In this document: positions 8,540 through 17,307 of the stretch, in pieces
Layout of the letters: each line of letters begins with the position of its first letter
Position numbering within the stretch: position 1 is the first letter of the stretch
Assembly: GCA_040080835.1 (NCBI GenBank)
Contig: JBEBHP010000014.1
Location: 50,438 to 114,437, forward strand
Reading direction: 5' to 3'
From: SZUA-430 sp040080835
GTDB taxonomy: Bacteria; Pseudomonadota; Alphaproteobacteria; Micropepsales; Micropepsaceae
Length of the DNA stretch: 64,000 nt
Notes under the pieces: generated by a model
The model's database searches: none
Told to the model about the DNA's origin: nothing
What the model saw: only the letters and a program-made list of their open reading frames with translations
Position numbers and translations under genes: made by a program

Positions 8540-9118
8540 TCAGGACGACTGAACAACCAGACGGGACTCGAGGCTGATCATCTTCAGGATGGTCAGCAAG
8601 TCATTGCGCGCAAAGGCAACGCATCCTGCCGTGGGAGGGTAGTTTTCGCGGGCGATGTGCAAGAAGATTGCGCTGCCTCTGCCGGGAACGACCGGCGCAT
8701 CGTTGTAGCCCACCACCACGATCAAATCGTAGACATGATCGTTGCGCCACAACTGTTCAGCGCTTGCTCCATAGGGAAGCACCACGTTCGTGTTGTAGTG
8801 GGGATCCGCAGGTGCGTCGCACCACCCATCCTGTTGCGTCAGAGATCGAGCGGACAGCAAAGTTGATGGCTTGGCCAGCCTGTCGGCACGGTAAAACAAT
8901 TGTCGCAAGGGCCAACGCCCGACCGGGGTGGCACCATCGCCTTCATGCTTGTCGATCCTGACCCCGCCACGACCCAATGCGCAGCGGAAAGTCCGCCTAC
9001 CAATGCGGACCAATCCTGATTTGGAAACCAGAATATCCGGAGCTGCGCGTGCGTTCGACGCACGCGCCATCGTAAAAGCGCCAGCCATGCCAAGCAGATG
9101 ACGGCGGGAGATTCGCAT
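8540..9118 (-). CDS. Tat-exported L,D-transpeptidase (YkuD)-like protein
   Basis: 192 aa from the ATG at 9118. The N-terminus, MRISRRHLLGMAGA, has a twin-arginine and hydrophobic stretch typical of Tat or Sec export. The catalytic region reads FLHIARENYPPTAGCVAF, the H...TAGC form of the YkuD Cys-His motif in the small COG3786-like branch. Such enzymes cross-link peptidoglycan or attach proteins to it; the exact reaction is not predictable. An in-frame TTG two codons upstream is less likely. It lies eight bases after the peptidase-like gene, so the two are probably co-transcribed. Confidence 0.83.
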   Translation of the reverse strand: MRISRRHLLGMAGAFTMARASNARAAPDILVSKSGLVRIGRRTFRCALGRGGVRIDKHEGDGATPVGRWPLRQLFYRADRLAKPSTLLSARSLTQQDGWCDAPADPHYNTNVVLPYGASAEQLWRNDHVYDLIVVVGYNDAPVVPGRGSAIFLHIARENYPPTAGCVAFARNDLLTILKMISLESRLVVQSS

Positions 9119-9126
9119 GTTCAAAC

Positions 9127-10059
9127 CTATTCACTGCCGAGTCTGGCTTTCACATACTCATAGAAGGACATTTCTGTCTTCTTGAAGACGTATTTTGCCT
9201 TCGTCCAGTCCCGGTCCGGGTTTGGTTCTGTACCGAAATACTGCTCCGGCGAGTAATCCGGCAGCTCGGCATTGGAAGCGACAACAAATCGTCCGTTGAC
9301 CAAAGAGCCATCTTCGGCTCGTGTGTAGTCGATCAACTTCATCGGACGCCAGTTCCAGAAGCCTCCCCCCAGCGCTGGCGCCGTGCGAGGGAACTGCGAA
9401 CCAAAGTTGCCTCGCGTGACCTGGCGATCGGGGTTTGAGTCGACGTAGTGAACCGTTCCGTCGCCATCGATCTTGTACACATAGACGACATGCCCGAATG
9501 CATCATACACGATGGAGCCAGGCCGGATTGCATTGCGCTTAATCCTTGGTGAATAGAAGTCGCTCGCGCTGTAGCCAGTGTCAAACGTGTGCTCGATGCG
9601 AAACATCGCCGTTGACACTGTCCCCCTGATATCCAGCAGCAACTTCGCCGGATCGGTACTTGCCTGCCATTCCAGCTGCAGGCGCGCGACGACCTGATTG
9701 CCGGCGTCAGTGAAGCGGAAATCGGGCGTTGGTCCCGAGCGAGACATCACATAAAGCGGATACGAGAATGGCAACCCGTTCTTCCAGGCGAAATACGCAC
9801 GGAGCTGATAGATAAAATCCGCACAATCGCCGTCCATCCTGAGATCCGGCGGGTCGCTGTCCCTGTACGGGTTGGCTGAGCTCCTGAAACAGTCGGATGG
9901 TGTCGCGCAGGTGTGCTCGCCAAAACCGGCGACAAACTGACCAAACCTTGTTTCGTCGTCAGTGTCCCAGTGGTCTTTTGTAATTTTCCAGCTGCCGCTC
10001 GCAAACGAAGGCGATGCCGCAGCCACGGTCAAATACAGGATTGAAATCCACCAACGCAT
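9127..10059 (-). CDS. Secreted protein with papain-like / NlpC-like cysteine peptidase features
   Basis: 310 aa from the ATG at 10059, which opens a signal peptide (MRWWISILYLTVAAASPSFA). A candidate nucleophile lies in DGDCADFIYQLRAYFAW and a candidate His in AFGHVVYVYKIDGDGTVHYVDSNPD; the order Cys then His then Asp/Asn fits an NlpC/P60- or CHAP-like fold. There are also CATPSDC cysteines early in the mature part. I do not recognise the family. The frame is open to GTG/ATG codons up to 10107, but the later ATG gives a cleaner signal peptide. Its proximity to the L,D-transpeptidase-like gene suggests cell-wall work. Confidence 0.6.
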   Translation of the reverse strand: MRWWISILYLTVAAASPSFASGSWKITKDHWDTDDETRFGQFVAGFGEHTCATPSDCFRSSANPYRDSDPPDLRMDGDCADFIYQLRAYFAWKNGLPFSYPLYVMSRSGPTPDFRFTDAGNQVVARLQLEWQASTDPAKLLLDIRGTVSTAMFRIEHTFDTGYSASDFYSPRIKRNAIRPGSIVYDAFGHVVYVYKIDGDGTVHYVDSNPDRQVTRGNFGSQFPRTAPALGGGFWNWRPMKLIDYTRAEDGSLVNGRFVVASNAELPDYSPEQYFGTEPNPDRDWTKAKYVFKKTEMSFYEYVKARLGSE

Positions 10060-10172
10060 TCTGCCACAGCCCCCGGCATGCACGACCCCAGACGACAAAG
10101 CTTGCATGCTTCCACTGTTTTTGCAGCAGAAAATTCGCTCCCGGTGTGGAAGTGGTTAAGCCTGTCGGCTGA

Positions 10173-10733
10173 TTACAGCCGTTCCAGCACAGCCAGCGCA
10201 ATGGCGACTGCACCCAGGCCACCCAAGAGTTGAAGCCCGAAATAGGTACCGAGCGACATATTTTCGCCGTTGCCACTGTGGGCGATCTGGAACTCGTTGT
10301 AGTGATGCCAGCCCGTCGCCGTTCGCCAAAGCACAAAAAACAGAATGAATCCGGCGATCAGGACGTCATATGCTATGCCCCGTGTATCGGGATTGAGTAT
10401 GGCTGCGAACACGAGATCGCCCAGACCGTGAACCCAGGTGCGATACGTTTCAAGCAACTGAACTGGAACCGGCCCAAACTCGAACCCGCCTGATGCCTGT
10501 ATGAGGCTCATGACAGCCAACGCAGCCGAAACCACTCCGGCAACGCGAAACGGTGCGTGCAGGGAAAAGATATGGACCGGCAATTTCTTGAACTCGTGCC
10601 AAGCGGAGGAAAAGGAGTGAATAGTGGCATGTCCAAAATAATTGAACAGTTCCCATCCGATGTTACTGATGATGCCGGACAAGGCTGTCAGCCATATCCA
10701 GTGCATTGCAGGCAAGTCGGCTGAATCGGTCAT
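10173..10733 (-). CDS. Unknown polytopic membrane protein
   Basis: 186 aa with about four hydrophobic segments, at roughly residues 10-32, 63-85, 115-137 and 160-183. The loops carry several His and Trp residues (GHATIHSF, TGWHHYNEF). The family is not recognised and no catalytic motif is evident. The stop lies 113 bp upstream of the peptidase-like gene, so co-transcription is possible. A 175-bp spacer separates it from the divergent GDPD gene. Confidence 0.65.
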   Translation of the reverse strand: MTDSADLPAMHWIWLTALSGIISNIGWELFNYFGHATIHSFSSAWHEFKKLPVHIFSLHAPFRVAGVVSAALAVMSLIQASGGFEFGPVPVQLLETYRTWVHGLGDLVFAAILNPDTRGIAYDVLIAGFILFFVLWRTATGWHHYNEFQIAHSGNGENMSLGTYFGLQLLGGLGAVAIALAVLERL

Positions 10734-10908
10734 GGGTGTGTTGCCCCCTCAAAGTCGGACGCTAATCCACGCCCAAACTGTGGCGGGATTTTGAACGGTG
10801 CCAGCGCTCAAAACGGCGGAATTCAGGGAAAAATTTTTGTGAAGGGTATGCTCGCAAGGGGATAAAGGATGCTAAATTACGGTCCATGACTGATAAATCG
10901 ATTCAAGC

Positions 10909-11856
10909 ATGAGCAGAAAGAAGCCACTGAACATCGCCCATCGCGGCGGTACGGGGTTACGCCCCGAAAATACGCTTGCTGCATTTGCCCACGCTCTGGA
11001 CATTGGTGTCGACGGATTCGAGCTGGACGTTCACGTCGCCAAAGACGGTACGGTGGTTGTGTTTCACGATGATGCCCTGAAGCGAGACATTGTGCGTGAC
11101 GCGGACGGCCAATGGTTGAGCGAAACGGGGCCATTGCTCAAAGACCTGCCATATCCGGCTCTGCAAACCTTCGACATAGGAAGGCTGAAGCCTGGCTCCA
11201 AATACGGTGCCCGGTATCCGGCGCAGGTTTCGCAGGACGGCGAACGGATTCCCAAACTGGCCGAGGTCATTTACATGATCAATCGCGCCGGCGGCCACGA
11301 ACGTCTCTGGATCGAACTCAAAACCAATTTCCTGGATCGCGGACAGACATCAACCCCTGATGCAATGGCAGAGTCTGTCATTCGCGTCCTGAAGCGCGAA
11401 AAATTCCTGGAACGTGCCGTGCTTGTCGGATTTGACTGGCCTGCACTTATCGCTGCCAAAGCGCTCGCGCCCACGGTCGAATGCTGGTTCACAACCTTGC
11501 CGCAGAGCTGGTTTGGGGACATGCCCCCGCCGCCCGAGCATGGCCCGCCGCCCGCAGCCGAACTGGAAAAACTCCGCGCCCTTGAGAGCGGAATTGCTCC
11601 CTGGACAGGCGGATTTGACCGGCCAAAATATGGTTCGGTGATCAAGGCGGCGAAGGCGGCGGGCGCTGACGGCTGGTTTCCCTATTACGCCGATATCAAT
11701 CGAGACACGCTTGCCGAAGCCAGGAAACTGGGACTGAAGGTGGCTGCCTGGACAGTGGACAGCGAGCAAGACCTGACGCGTTTGGCCGACATGCAGATTG
11801 ACGGAATTTGTACGGACTATCCGGATCGCCTGTCCCGCATTCTGAAAGGAAATTAG
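10909..11856 (+). CDS. Glycerophosphodiester phosphodiesterase family protein
   Basis: 315 aa. The GDPD active-site signature is intact: IAHRGGTGLRPENT at the start, then GFELDVHVAKDGTVVVFHDD, which supply the catalytic histidines and metal-binding acidic residues, and IWIELKTN in the middle. These enzymes release an alcohol and glycerol 3-phosphate from glycerophosphodiesters. No signal peptide is visible, so a cytoplasmic location is likely. A Pro-rich insert occurs near residues 205-218. It is transcribed alone, divergent from the membrane protein gene. Confidence 0.92.
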   Translation: MSRKKPLNIAHRGGTGLRPENTLAAFAHALDIGVDGFELDVHVAKDGTVVVFHDDALKRDIVRDADGQWLSETGPLLKDLPYPALQTFDIGRLKPGSKYGARYPAQVSQDGERIPKLAEVIYMINRAGGHERLWIELKTNFLDRGQTSTPDAMAESVIRVLKREKFLERAVLVGFDWPALIAAKALAPTVECWFTTLPQSWFGDMPPPPEHGPPPAAELEKLRALESGIAPWTGGFDRPKYGSVIKAAKAAGADGWFPYYADINRDTLAEARKLGLKVAAWTVDSEQDLTRLADMQIDGICTDYPDRLSRILKGN

Positions 11857-11963
11857 CCCCGTGTTTGTGACAAGCGAACATTCGGGCAATTGAACAAATT
11901 GCGTTTGGGTCTGTTTGCGGCCAAAATGCCGTTACCCCCATCTGGTCAACCGAGTTTTCCCAC

Positions 11964-12557
11964 ATGAAGTATTTTCGCGTATTCGTTTTGCTTGCGGCTG
12001 GCCTTTCTCTTTCCGGCTGCGCCAGCTGGGGCGTGCTGCCGTCAACCGTCGAAACTACCGAAACCCCATTTCAGTCCTATCGAAGCGCCGAAGACGCGTT
12101 CAATCAGGTCAAACCGTTCGTGACGACAACCCGCGAACTCAAGGTTCGCGGATTCGATCCTTACACGACGCCGAATATCCGGGTCCTGAATTATCTCGAT
12201 CTGTTGCCTCGCTTTCTGCCGCAGCAGTCAATGAAGGCCGATGACCTGGATCCAGCAGTACAGACCTGCCTTTCCACGCGCGAGAAATGCCAGGGCTGGC
12301 TTGCGGAGCCATCCATTTCGTCGAAGGACCGCACCGGAAACGTTGCGCTCGATGTGCTGGGGTTTGAACGTGAAACGACTTCCACCGGCTGGAAGGCATC
12401 GATGCTGCTGCTCGTGCAGAACGGGGTGGTCGTCTACAAGCTCTGGTCAGGGACACCATCGATCCTGGAAGTGAAGACCGAGAAGAAACCGCTCGGTCCA
12501 CTGCAGGATCTTTCGGGGCCAGCCGCTTCAGCGATCAGTGGCGCAATCAAACCCTGA
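11964..12557 (+). CDS. Putative lipoprotein of unknown function
   Basis: 197 aa. A lipoprotein signal peptide ends in the lipobox LSGC (C19), so the mature protein should be acylated and envelope-anchored. The rest has no recognised domain; it contains two cysteines (QTCLSTREKCQGW) that could form a disulfide. The downstream hairpin at 12565-12591 ends transcription. I cannot name the family. Confidence 0.72.
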   Translation: MKYFRVFVLLAAGLSLSGCASWGVLPSTVETTETPFQSYRSAEDAFNQVKPFVTTTRELKVRGFDPYTTPNIRVLNYLDLLPRFLPQQSMKADDLDPAVQTCLSTREKCQGWLAEPSISSKDRTGNVALDVLGFERETTSTGWKASMLLLVQNGVVVYKLWSGTPSILEVKTEKKPLGPLQDLSGPAASAISGAIKP

Positions 12558-12564
12558 ACAAAAA

Positions 12565-12591
12565 AAGCGATAGCGCACGGCGCTATCGCTT
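12565..12591. terminator. Bidirectional intrinsic terminator between the lipoprotein gene and infC
   Basis: A perfect 12-bp stem, AAGCGATAGCGC with GCGCTATCGCTT, encloses a three-base loop. An A-run on the left flank gives a U-run on the minus strand, a strong end for infC. The plus side has a weaker T-rich tail, serving the lipoprotein gene. Confidence 0.87.
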
Positions 12592-12624
12592 GTCTTTACG
12601 TTTGTCAGTGATCATCCAAGCGCC

Positions 12625-13167
12625 TTACCTCGGCGCGATGACCATTACCATCTGACGGCCTTCCAGCTTTGGTTCCTGCTCGACCTTGCCGATCGCGTCG
12701 GTGTCGCGCTTGACCTTCTGCAGCAGTTCCATGCCCAGTTCCATATGCGCCATCTCGCGACCGCGGAAACGCAGGGTCACCTTGACCTTGTCGCCTTCTT
12801 CGAAGAACCGCTTGATCGAACGCATCTTCACTTCGTAATCGTGATCATCGATCATCGGTCGAAGCTTGATTTCCTTGATTTCGATAATTTTCTGATGCTT
12901 GCGCGCCTCGGCGGCCTTTTTCTGTTCCTGGTATTTGTATTTGCCGAAGTCCATGATCTTCACGACCGGAGGTTTGGCCAGCGGGGCTACCTCAACCAGA
13001 TCGAGACCTTCCGACTCTGCCAGTCGCAGCGCATCGTACTTGCTCATGACGCCGCGTTTGCCGCCGTCGTCGTCGATCACCAGTAGTTCGTGGGCGGTGA
13101 TCATTTCATTTATGCGCGGGCCATCTTTTGAGGGGACCTGCGCGGGTTGGAAGGAACGTTTATTGAT
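12625..13167 (-). CDS. infC: Translation initiation factor IF-3 with apparent ATC start codon
   Basis: 180 aa if started at ATC 13167. The IF-3 core is clear (KDGPRINE, RGVMSKYDALRLAE, MDFGKYKYQEQKK, FRGREMAH). The first in-frame ATG (13104) lies 21 codons further in and would remove KDGPRINE, a segment conserved in IF-3. No ATG, GTG or TTG exists between the in-frame TAG just upstream and that ATG. The ATC is preceded by GGAG at seven-base spacing. Rare AUU/AUC/AUA starts are known for infC and let IF-3 repress its own synthesis; the same is inferred here. The gene is followed by a terminator, and rpmI and rplT are not adjacent. Confidence 0.93.
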   Translation of the reverse strand: MNKRSFQPAQVPSKDGPRINEMITAHELLVIDDDGGKRGVMSKYDALRLAESEGLDLVEVAPLAKPPVVKIMDFGKYKYQEQKKAAEARKHQKIIEIKEIKLRPMIDDHDYEVKMRSIKRFFEEGDKVKVTLRFRGREMAHMELGMELLQKVKRDTDAIGKVEQEPKLEGRQMVMVIAPR

Positions 13168-13178
13168 GGGCTATCTCC
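13165..13178 (-). promoter_or_regulatory. infC ribosome-binding site and ATC start region
   Basis: GGAG at 13178-13175 is followed by seven bases and then ATC at 13167-13165. A six-codon frame (ATG at 13180 to TAA at 13160) in another phase overlaps this start and shares the same bases. Confidence 0.75.
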
Positions 13179-13527
13179 ATTGCGTTTGCCCGCAACGTCC
13201 AACCTGTGAGTGATGAGCCGCCGCAAACCGCTTCTTTCGGGTGTTCCTTGCTCGATCCCGAAGTCAGCCCTGGCTTGTCACCTTCGCTCCTCTGGTTGCA
13301 ATGGAACCCTTCTCGTCGAAACGGCGAGCGGCGCCCCGTTCCACACAGTCCGGCGCGCCCAGGTCTTGGTTTGCGAATCCACACCGGAACCGCCCGGTGC
13401 AAATCCACGGTCGAGAGAATAGGTGCGATCACGGCTAACGCAAGGTGAAGGGCTGAAATAGTTCGAGATTTTTTGGGCTGAAACCACGGATTTCAGCCCA
13501 ACTTCTCCGTCTGGTTGCGCAAAGGCC
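13168..13527. other. 360-bp spacer between thrS and infC
   Basis: It is the leader of infC on the minus strand. It holds an 11-bp perfect inverted repeat (13473-13483 with 13491-13501) and an open frame of 90 codons (13160-13432, minus) that I do not trust as a gene. No tRNA, known riboswitch or transposon end was recognised. The hairpin lacks a U-run on either strand's downstream side, so it is not a standard terminator. Confidence 0.6.
13473..13501. repeat. Perfect 11-bp inverted repeat downstream of thrS
   Basis: TTGGGCTGAAA pairs with TTTCAGCCCAA around the loop CCACGGA. The T-run is on the 5' side when read on plus, so on the thrS strand the stem is followed by A residues. Confidence 0.8.
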
Positions 13528-15489
13528 TCAAATCCGGCTTGGGGAACCCGCCAGATCAGGGGGCACAGACTCTTTCTGCAGCAACGCTGTGGCTGCTGCC
13601 AAAGTCAACGTTTCCTGCTTGTCAGACCCCAGGCGGCGTATGGACAGGGTACGCTCCTCAGCCTCCTTGCGACCGACAACCAGGATGAACGGCACTTTGG
13701 CCAATGAATGTTCGCGAACCTTGTAGTTGATCTTCTCGTTGCGAAGGTCGGTTTCAACGCGCAGACCGGCAAGCTTCAACGTTGCAGCGACTTCCCTTGC
13801 ATAAGCATCCACATCATTGACGATGGTCGAGACCACGGCCTGAACCGGCGCGAGCCACAACGGAAACTTGCCTGCATAGTGCTCGATCAGCACGCCAACA
13901 AACCGTTCCATTGAACCAAGCACGGCGCGGTGCAACATCGCCGGCCGCTTGCGGGTTCCGTCTTCAGCAACATACTCGGCGTCAAACCGTTCGGGTAAAT
14001 TGAAGTCAACCTGAACCGTCCCACACTGCCAGCCGCGGCCGATCGCGTCGAACAGGGTGAATTCAAGCTTGGGACCATAGAATGCTCCCTCACCCGGATT
14101 AAGTTCGTATGGAATGTTCATGCGCTTGCATGCTTCGGCCAGATCATTTTCGGCGGCGTCCCAAACTTCGTCCGACCCGATCCGGTTGTCCGGACGGGTA
14201 GAAAGCTTGACCTGCACGTTGTCGAAACCCAGTTCCTTGTAGGTTTCAAAAATCATTTGGCTTGCACTGATGGCCTCGTCGATCATCTGTTCAGGCATCA
14301 TGAAAATGTGCGCGTCATCCTGCGTGAAGCCCCGCACGCGCATAATTCCGTGCATCGCGCCTGACGGTTCGTACCGGTGGCAGGCGCCAAACTCGGCCAT
14401 GCGGACAGGAAGGTCGCGGTAGGATTTGAGTCCCTGATTGAATATCTGCACGTGACCGGGGCAGTTCATCGGCTTGATTGCAAGCGTACGCTTTTCGTCG
14501 GCCACTTCGGCGATAAACATGTTCTCGCGATACTTCGCCCAATGGCCCGAGCGCTCCCACAACACGCGATCAAGCAGAAGCGGTGTCTTGACTTCGACGT
14601 AGTCGTTCTTTTCGACCTTGCGGCGGATGTAGGCTTCTAGCGTGCGCCAGAGGGTATGCCCTTTTGGATGCCAGAAAACCTGACCCACAGCCTCTTCCTG
14701 CAAATGAAAGAGATTCATTTCCTTGCCGATCTTGCGATGGTCCCTTTTTTCGGCCTCTTCGATGCGATGCAAGTAGTCGTTCAACTCCTTGTCGTCGCGC
14801 CACGCTGTTCCATAGATCCGCTGCAGCTGCGCATTCTTTGCATCGCCACGCCAATACGCTCCGGAGATCTTGGTCAGCCTGAAGGCTGTTCCGATCTTCG
14901 CAGTCGACATCAAATGTGGGCCGCGGCACAGGTCATGCCAGTCGCCGTGGTAGTACACGCGCACTTCCTCGTCGGCCGGGAGATCGCCGATGATCTCCGC
15001 TTTGTATTTTTCGCCGAGTGCCAGGAAGTGCTTCACAGCCTCGTCCCGTTGCCAGACCGTGCGCTTTGTTGGCAGGTCCTTCTGGACGAGTTCGCGCATC
15101 CTGGCCTCAATCTTCGGCAGATCCTCGGGCGTAAAGGGCTCGTTGCGCGCAAAGTCATAGAAAAAACCGTCTTCGATATTTGGCCCGATCGTCACCTGCG
15201 TGCCTGGAAATAGCGACTGCACCGCCTGCGCAAGGAGATGCGCGGTATCGTGGCGAATCAAATCAAGCGCGTCTGCACTCTTGCGCGTCACGATTTCCAC
15301 TTTGGAATCTGACGGTATTGGCCAGTCGAGGTCTTTCAGATCGCCATCGACCTTGACCGCGAGTGCCGCCTTTGCGAGGCCCGCCCCGATCGAGGCTGCG
15401 ATGTCGGCTCCGGTGCTGCCGCGCGTCGTCGTCCGCACCGAGCCATCGGGCAAGGTGATCCGGATTTCGTTCGCAGGATTGGCAGACAC
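13528..15489 (-). CDS. thrS: Threonyl-tRNA synthetase
   Basis: 653 aa from the GTG at 15489. The N-terminal TGS domain (residues about 6-65) is followed by the editing domain (HDTAHLLAQAVQSLFPG), the class II core with the zinc-binding NCPGH and FGACHRYEPSGAMHG motifs, and the C-terminal anticodon-binding domain. It charges tRNA-Thr and edits mischarged Ser. The open frame extends to 15951, but GGAG eight bases before the GTG and the family length favour this start. It lies upstream of infC on the same strand, separated by 360 bp. Confidence 0.96.
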   Translation of the reverse strand: MSANPANEIRITLPDGSVRTTTRGSTGADIAASIGAGLAKAALAVKVDGDLKDLDWPIPSDSKVEIVTRKSADALDLIRHDTAHLLAQAVQSLFPGTQVTIGPNIEDGFFYDFARNEPFTPEDLPKIEARMRELVQKDLPTKRTVWQRDEAVKHFLALGEKYKAEIIGDLPADEEVRVYYHGDWHDLCRGPHLMSTAKIGTAFRLTKISGAYWRGDAKNAQLQRIYGTAWRDDKELNDYLHRIEEAEKRDHRKIGKEMNLFHLQEEAVGQVFWHPKGHTLWRTLEAYIRRKVEKNDYVEVKTPLLLDRVLWERSGHWAKYRENMFIAEVADEKRTLAIKPMNCPGHVQIFNQGLKSYRDLPVRMAEFGACHRYEPSGAMHGIMRVRGFTQDDAHIFMMPEQMIDEAISASQMIFETYKELGFDNVQVKLSTRPDNRIGSDEVWDAAENDLAEACKRMNIPYELNPGEGAFYGPKLEFTLFDAIGRGWQCGTVQVDFNLPERFDAEYVAEDGTRKRPAMLHRAVLGSMERFVGVLIEHYAGKFPLWLAPVQAVVSTIVNDVDAYAREVAATLKLAGLRVETDLRNEKINYKVREHSLAKVPFILVVGRKEAEERTLSIRRLGSDKQETLTLAAATALLQKESVPPDLAGSPSRI

Positions 15490-15501
15490 GGGTGTTTCTC
15501 C
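15490..15501 (-). promoter_or_regulatory. Ribosome-binding site that decides the thrS start
   Basis: GGAG at 15501-15498, eight bases before the GTG start at 15489. The alternative ATG at 15513 has no comparable site. Confidence 0.65.
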
Positions 15502-15608
15502 ATCGGTTAACATGCGCAGCAAATGGCGCTGAAGCGCGGCAGATTGGTGGCCTGCCCCTTCGAAGTCAAGGAAGGCAGGGTTATATCCGGTGCGGCTTAA
15601 TCGAGAGT

Positions 15609-16412
15609 TCAAGGTTTCGTTCTTTGCTCCCGCTCCATCAGGGCGGCTTCGTAGAGCTTGGCGTCGCGGAGCCACCGTGACAAGGCGGACAGGCGAGCCA
15701 AAACCAAACCGTACAAGCCTGCGCGCCACAGGCCGCGCGTTACGAACGCCTTCAAGAAATACAATACCGGGCCAAAAACTATTCTGAGCTGGATCTGGCC
15801 CAAGGTTTTTTTCCTTCCGTCGGCCGCGCGGCGCGAACTGACGCGATTCAATTTGTCGACATAATGCTCGAAGTTCCGGAAAGAATAATGCAGCAGTGCA
15901 CCCTTGAGCCTTCCGACTGTCATGCCGGTCGGCACCTCGAACTGGTCCCACGCCTTGTGTTCGGGCATGCGTATGACCCGCCTGTCGTAAAGCTTGTTTC
16001 GGTAATCCAGGCGAATATTGTACCAGGGCTCTCCAACGGGCGGCGCCGTGACAAGTTTCAGTTCGTAGATTTTCGACGCGGGCTCGCCGCCTGCGAAGAG
16101 ATGTCTTATTTCTTCCGCCAGTTCGGGAGTGATGATTTCATCAGCGTCCAGATCGAGAACCCAGTTGTTGCGGCACGCATCTTCACCCACGCGCTTCTGC
16201 AAACCCGAACCCAGCCATGGTTGACGCACGACCCGGGCGCCCGCGGCCTCGGCAATCTCGATGGTCCTGTCGGTTGAACCACAATCCACAAGAATGACTT
16301 CATCAGCAACTGACTGCGCTCCCAGGATCATTTCCCGGATCATGCGCTGCTCGTTAAGTGTGCGAACGTAGCATGAAACCGGTATCTTCCGCGCATTGGG
16401 ATCGATAGACAT
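15609..16412 (-). CDS. Family 2 glycosyltransferase, WaaE/KdtX-like
   Basis: 267 aa. The GT-A core is visible: ILVDCGSTDRTIEIAEAAGA (nucleotide-sugar binding) and VLDLDADEII (metal-binding DxD). The C-terminal third carries basic and hydrophobic segments that fit membrane association. The arrangement matches the WaaE/KdtX group, which adds a sugar to the LPS inner core; the actual donor and acceptor are unknown. It is the next minus-strand gene upstream of thrS and diverges from the glycosyltransferase at 16573. Confidence 0.85.
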   Translation of the reverse strand: MSIDPNARKIPVSCYVRTLNEQRMIREMILGAQSVADEVILVDCGSTDRTIEIAEAAGARVVRQPWLGSGLQKRVGEDACRNNWVLDLDADEIITPELAEEIRHLFAGGEPASKIYELKLVTAPPVGEPWYNIRLDYRNKLYDRRVIRMPEHKAWDQFEVPTGMTVGRLKGALLHYSFRNFEHYVDKLNRVSSRRAADGRKKTLGQIQLRIVFGPVLYFLKAFVTRGLWRAGLYGLVLARLSALSRWLRDAKLYEAALMEREQRTKP

Positions 16413-16572
16413 TGAGAACCACTTCCGTTATCAGATTGCCACGTGCGGGCTTGATGAATTGGCACACCGGGGAAAGCCCCCGGGAACGTGTCACCTGAAC
16501 TCGTGACCCGCCTTGAGACGTAGTTTTAGAATGGATCGCACGGATCCTCAAGCTGCATAGGTCAGTTCGAGA

Positions 16573-17307
16573 ATGGGTCATATCGAGTATACTGTCGTCA
16601 TAACGAGCTGCCGCCGGTTTGACCTGTTGCGCAAAACGATCCAGACGCTGGTTCCAAACCTGGATGTACCGGCCAGGAAATGGATTGTCGTCGAAGACTC
16701 GGACCAGCAGGCCGTATACGACAGCGTCAAGGGGCTTGGCGTTGACATAGACGTCATTGTCAACGAGACGCAACTTGGCCAAATGCGTTCGATCGACCGA
16801 GCCTATGATTTGGTCACAACACCATACATCTTCCACTGCGAAGATGACTGGGAGTTCTTCCGGAAGGGCTTCATTGGAGAGTCACTGGCCATACTTGACC
16901 AGTTCCCGAAAGTCAGCATGGTGGGTTTGCGCGCGCGCTCCGAACTGAACCCGCTTGTGCGGGAAATGCCAAGGCAGAACCTGAACGGTGTCGAGTACTT
17001 CATGCTCGATCCAAAACTTCATCCTGAGTATTTCAGCTACAGCTTCAACCCGGGCCTTCGACGCCTGTCCGACTTCAAGGCCTACGGACCATTTGGAGCC
17101 ATCGGACCGGAACACGACGTTTCGTACACTTTCAAGAAGGCCGGATTCAATATCGCAAACCTTGAGCACCCGGCGGTCCAGCATATCGGAGATGGACGAC
17201 ACGTGCATGACCCGACGCAACACAAGAAAGCAAAGGGCCTATTTGCAAAGCTTGCGCGGTCAGCGCGCAAGCGCTGGAAACGCCTCGTCAGGAGCGTTTC
17301 GGAATGA
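16573..17307 (+). CDS. GT-A type glycosyltransferase
   Basis: 244 aa. The N-terminus reads YTVVITSCRRFDLLRKTI, a GT2-like nucleotide-binding strand, and HCEDDWEFF around residue 95 supplies the metal-binding acidic cluster. The C-terminus is strongly basic (KKAKGLFAKLARSARKRWKR), suggesting contact with membrane or a negatively charged acceptor. No transmembrane segment is seen. It overlaps the FkbM gene by four bases (ATGA), implying joint action on the same glycan. Substrate unknown. Confidence 0.78.
   Translation: MGHIEYTVVITSCRRFDLLRKTIQTLVPNLDVPARKWIVVEDSDQQAVYDSVKGLGVDIDVIVNETQLGQMRSIDRAYDLVTTPYIFHCEDDWEFFRKGFIGESLAILDQFPKVSMVGLRARSELNPLVREMPRQNLNGVEYFMLDPKLHPEYFSYSFNPGLRRLSDFKAYGPFGAIGPEHDVSYTFKKAGFNIANLEHPAVQHIGDGRHVHDPTQHKKAKGLFAKLARSARKRWKRLVRSVSE

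Noticed and set aside
13160..13432. 90-codon minus-strand frame overlapping the infC start
   Set aside because: Composition is unlike neighbours, no ribosome-binding site or family match; only its last six codons matter as an overlap with the infC start.
13473..13501. Hairpin read as a thrS terminator
   Set aside because: On the thrS strand the stem is followed by A residues, not U residues, so it does not fit an intrinsic terminator.
15490..15951. N-terminal extension of thrS
   Set aside because: 154 extra residues are Arg-rich and non-homologous; GTG 15489 has a ribosome-binding site and gives the normal length.
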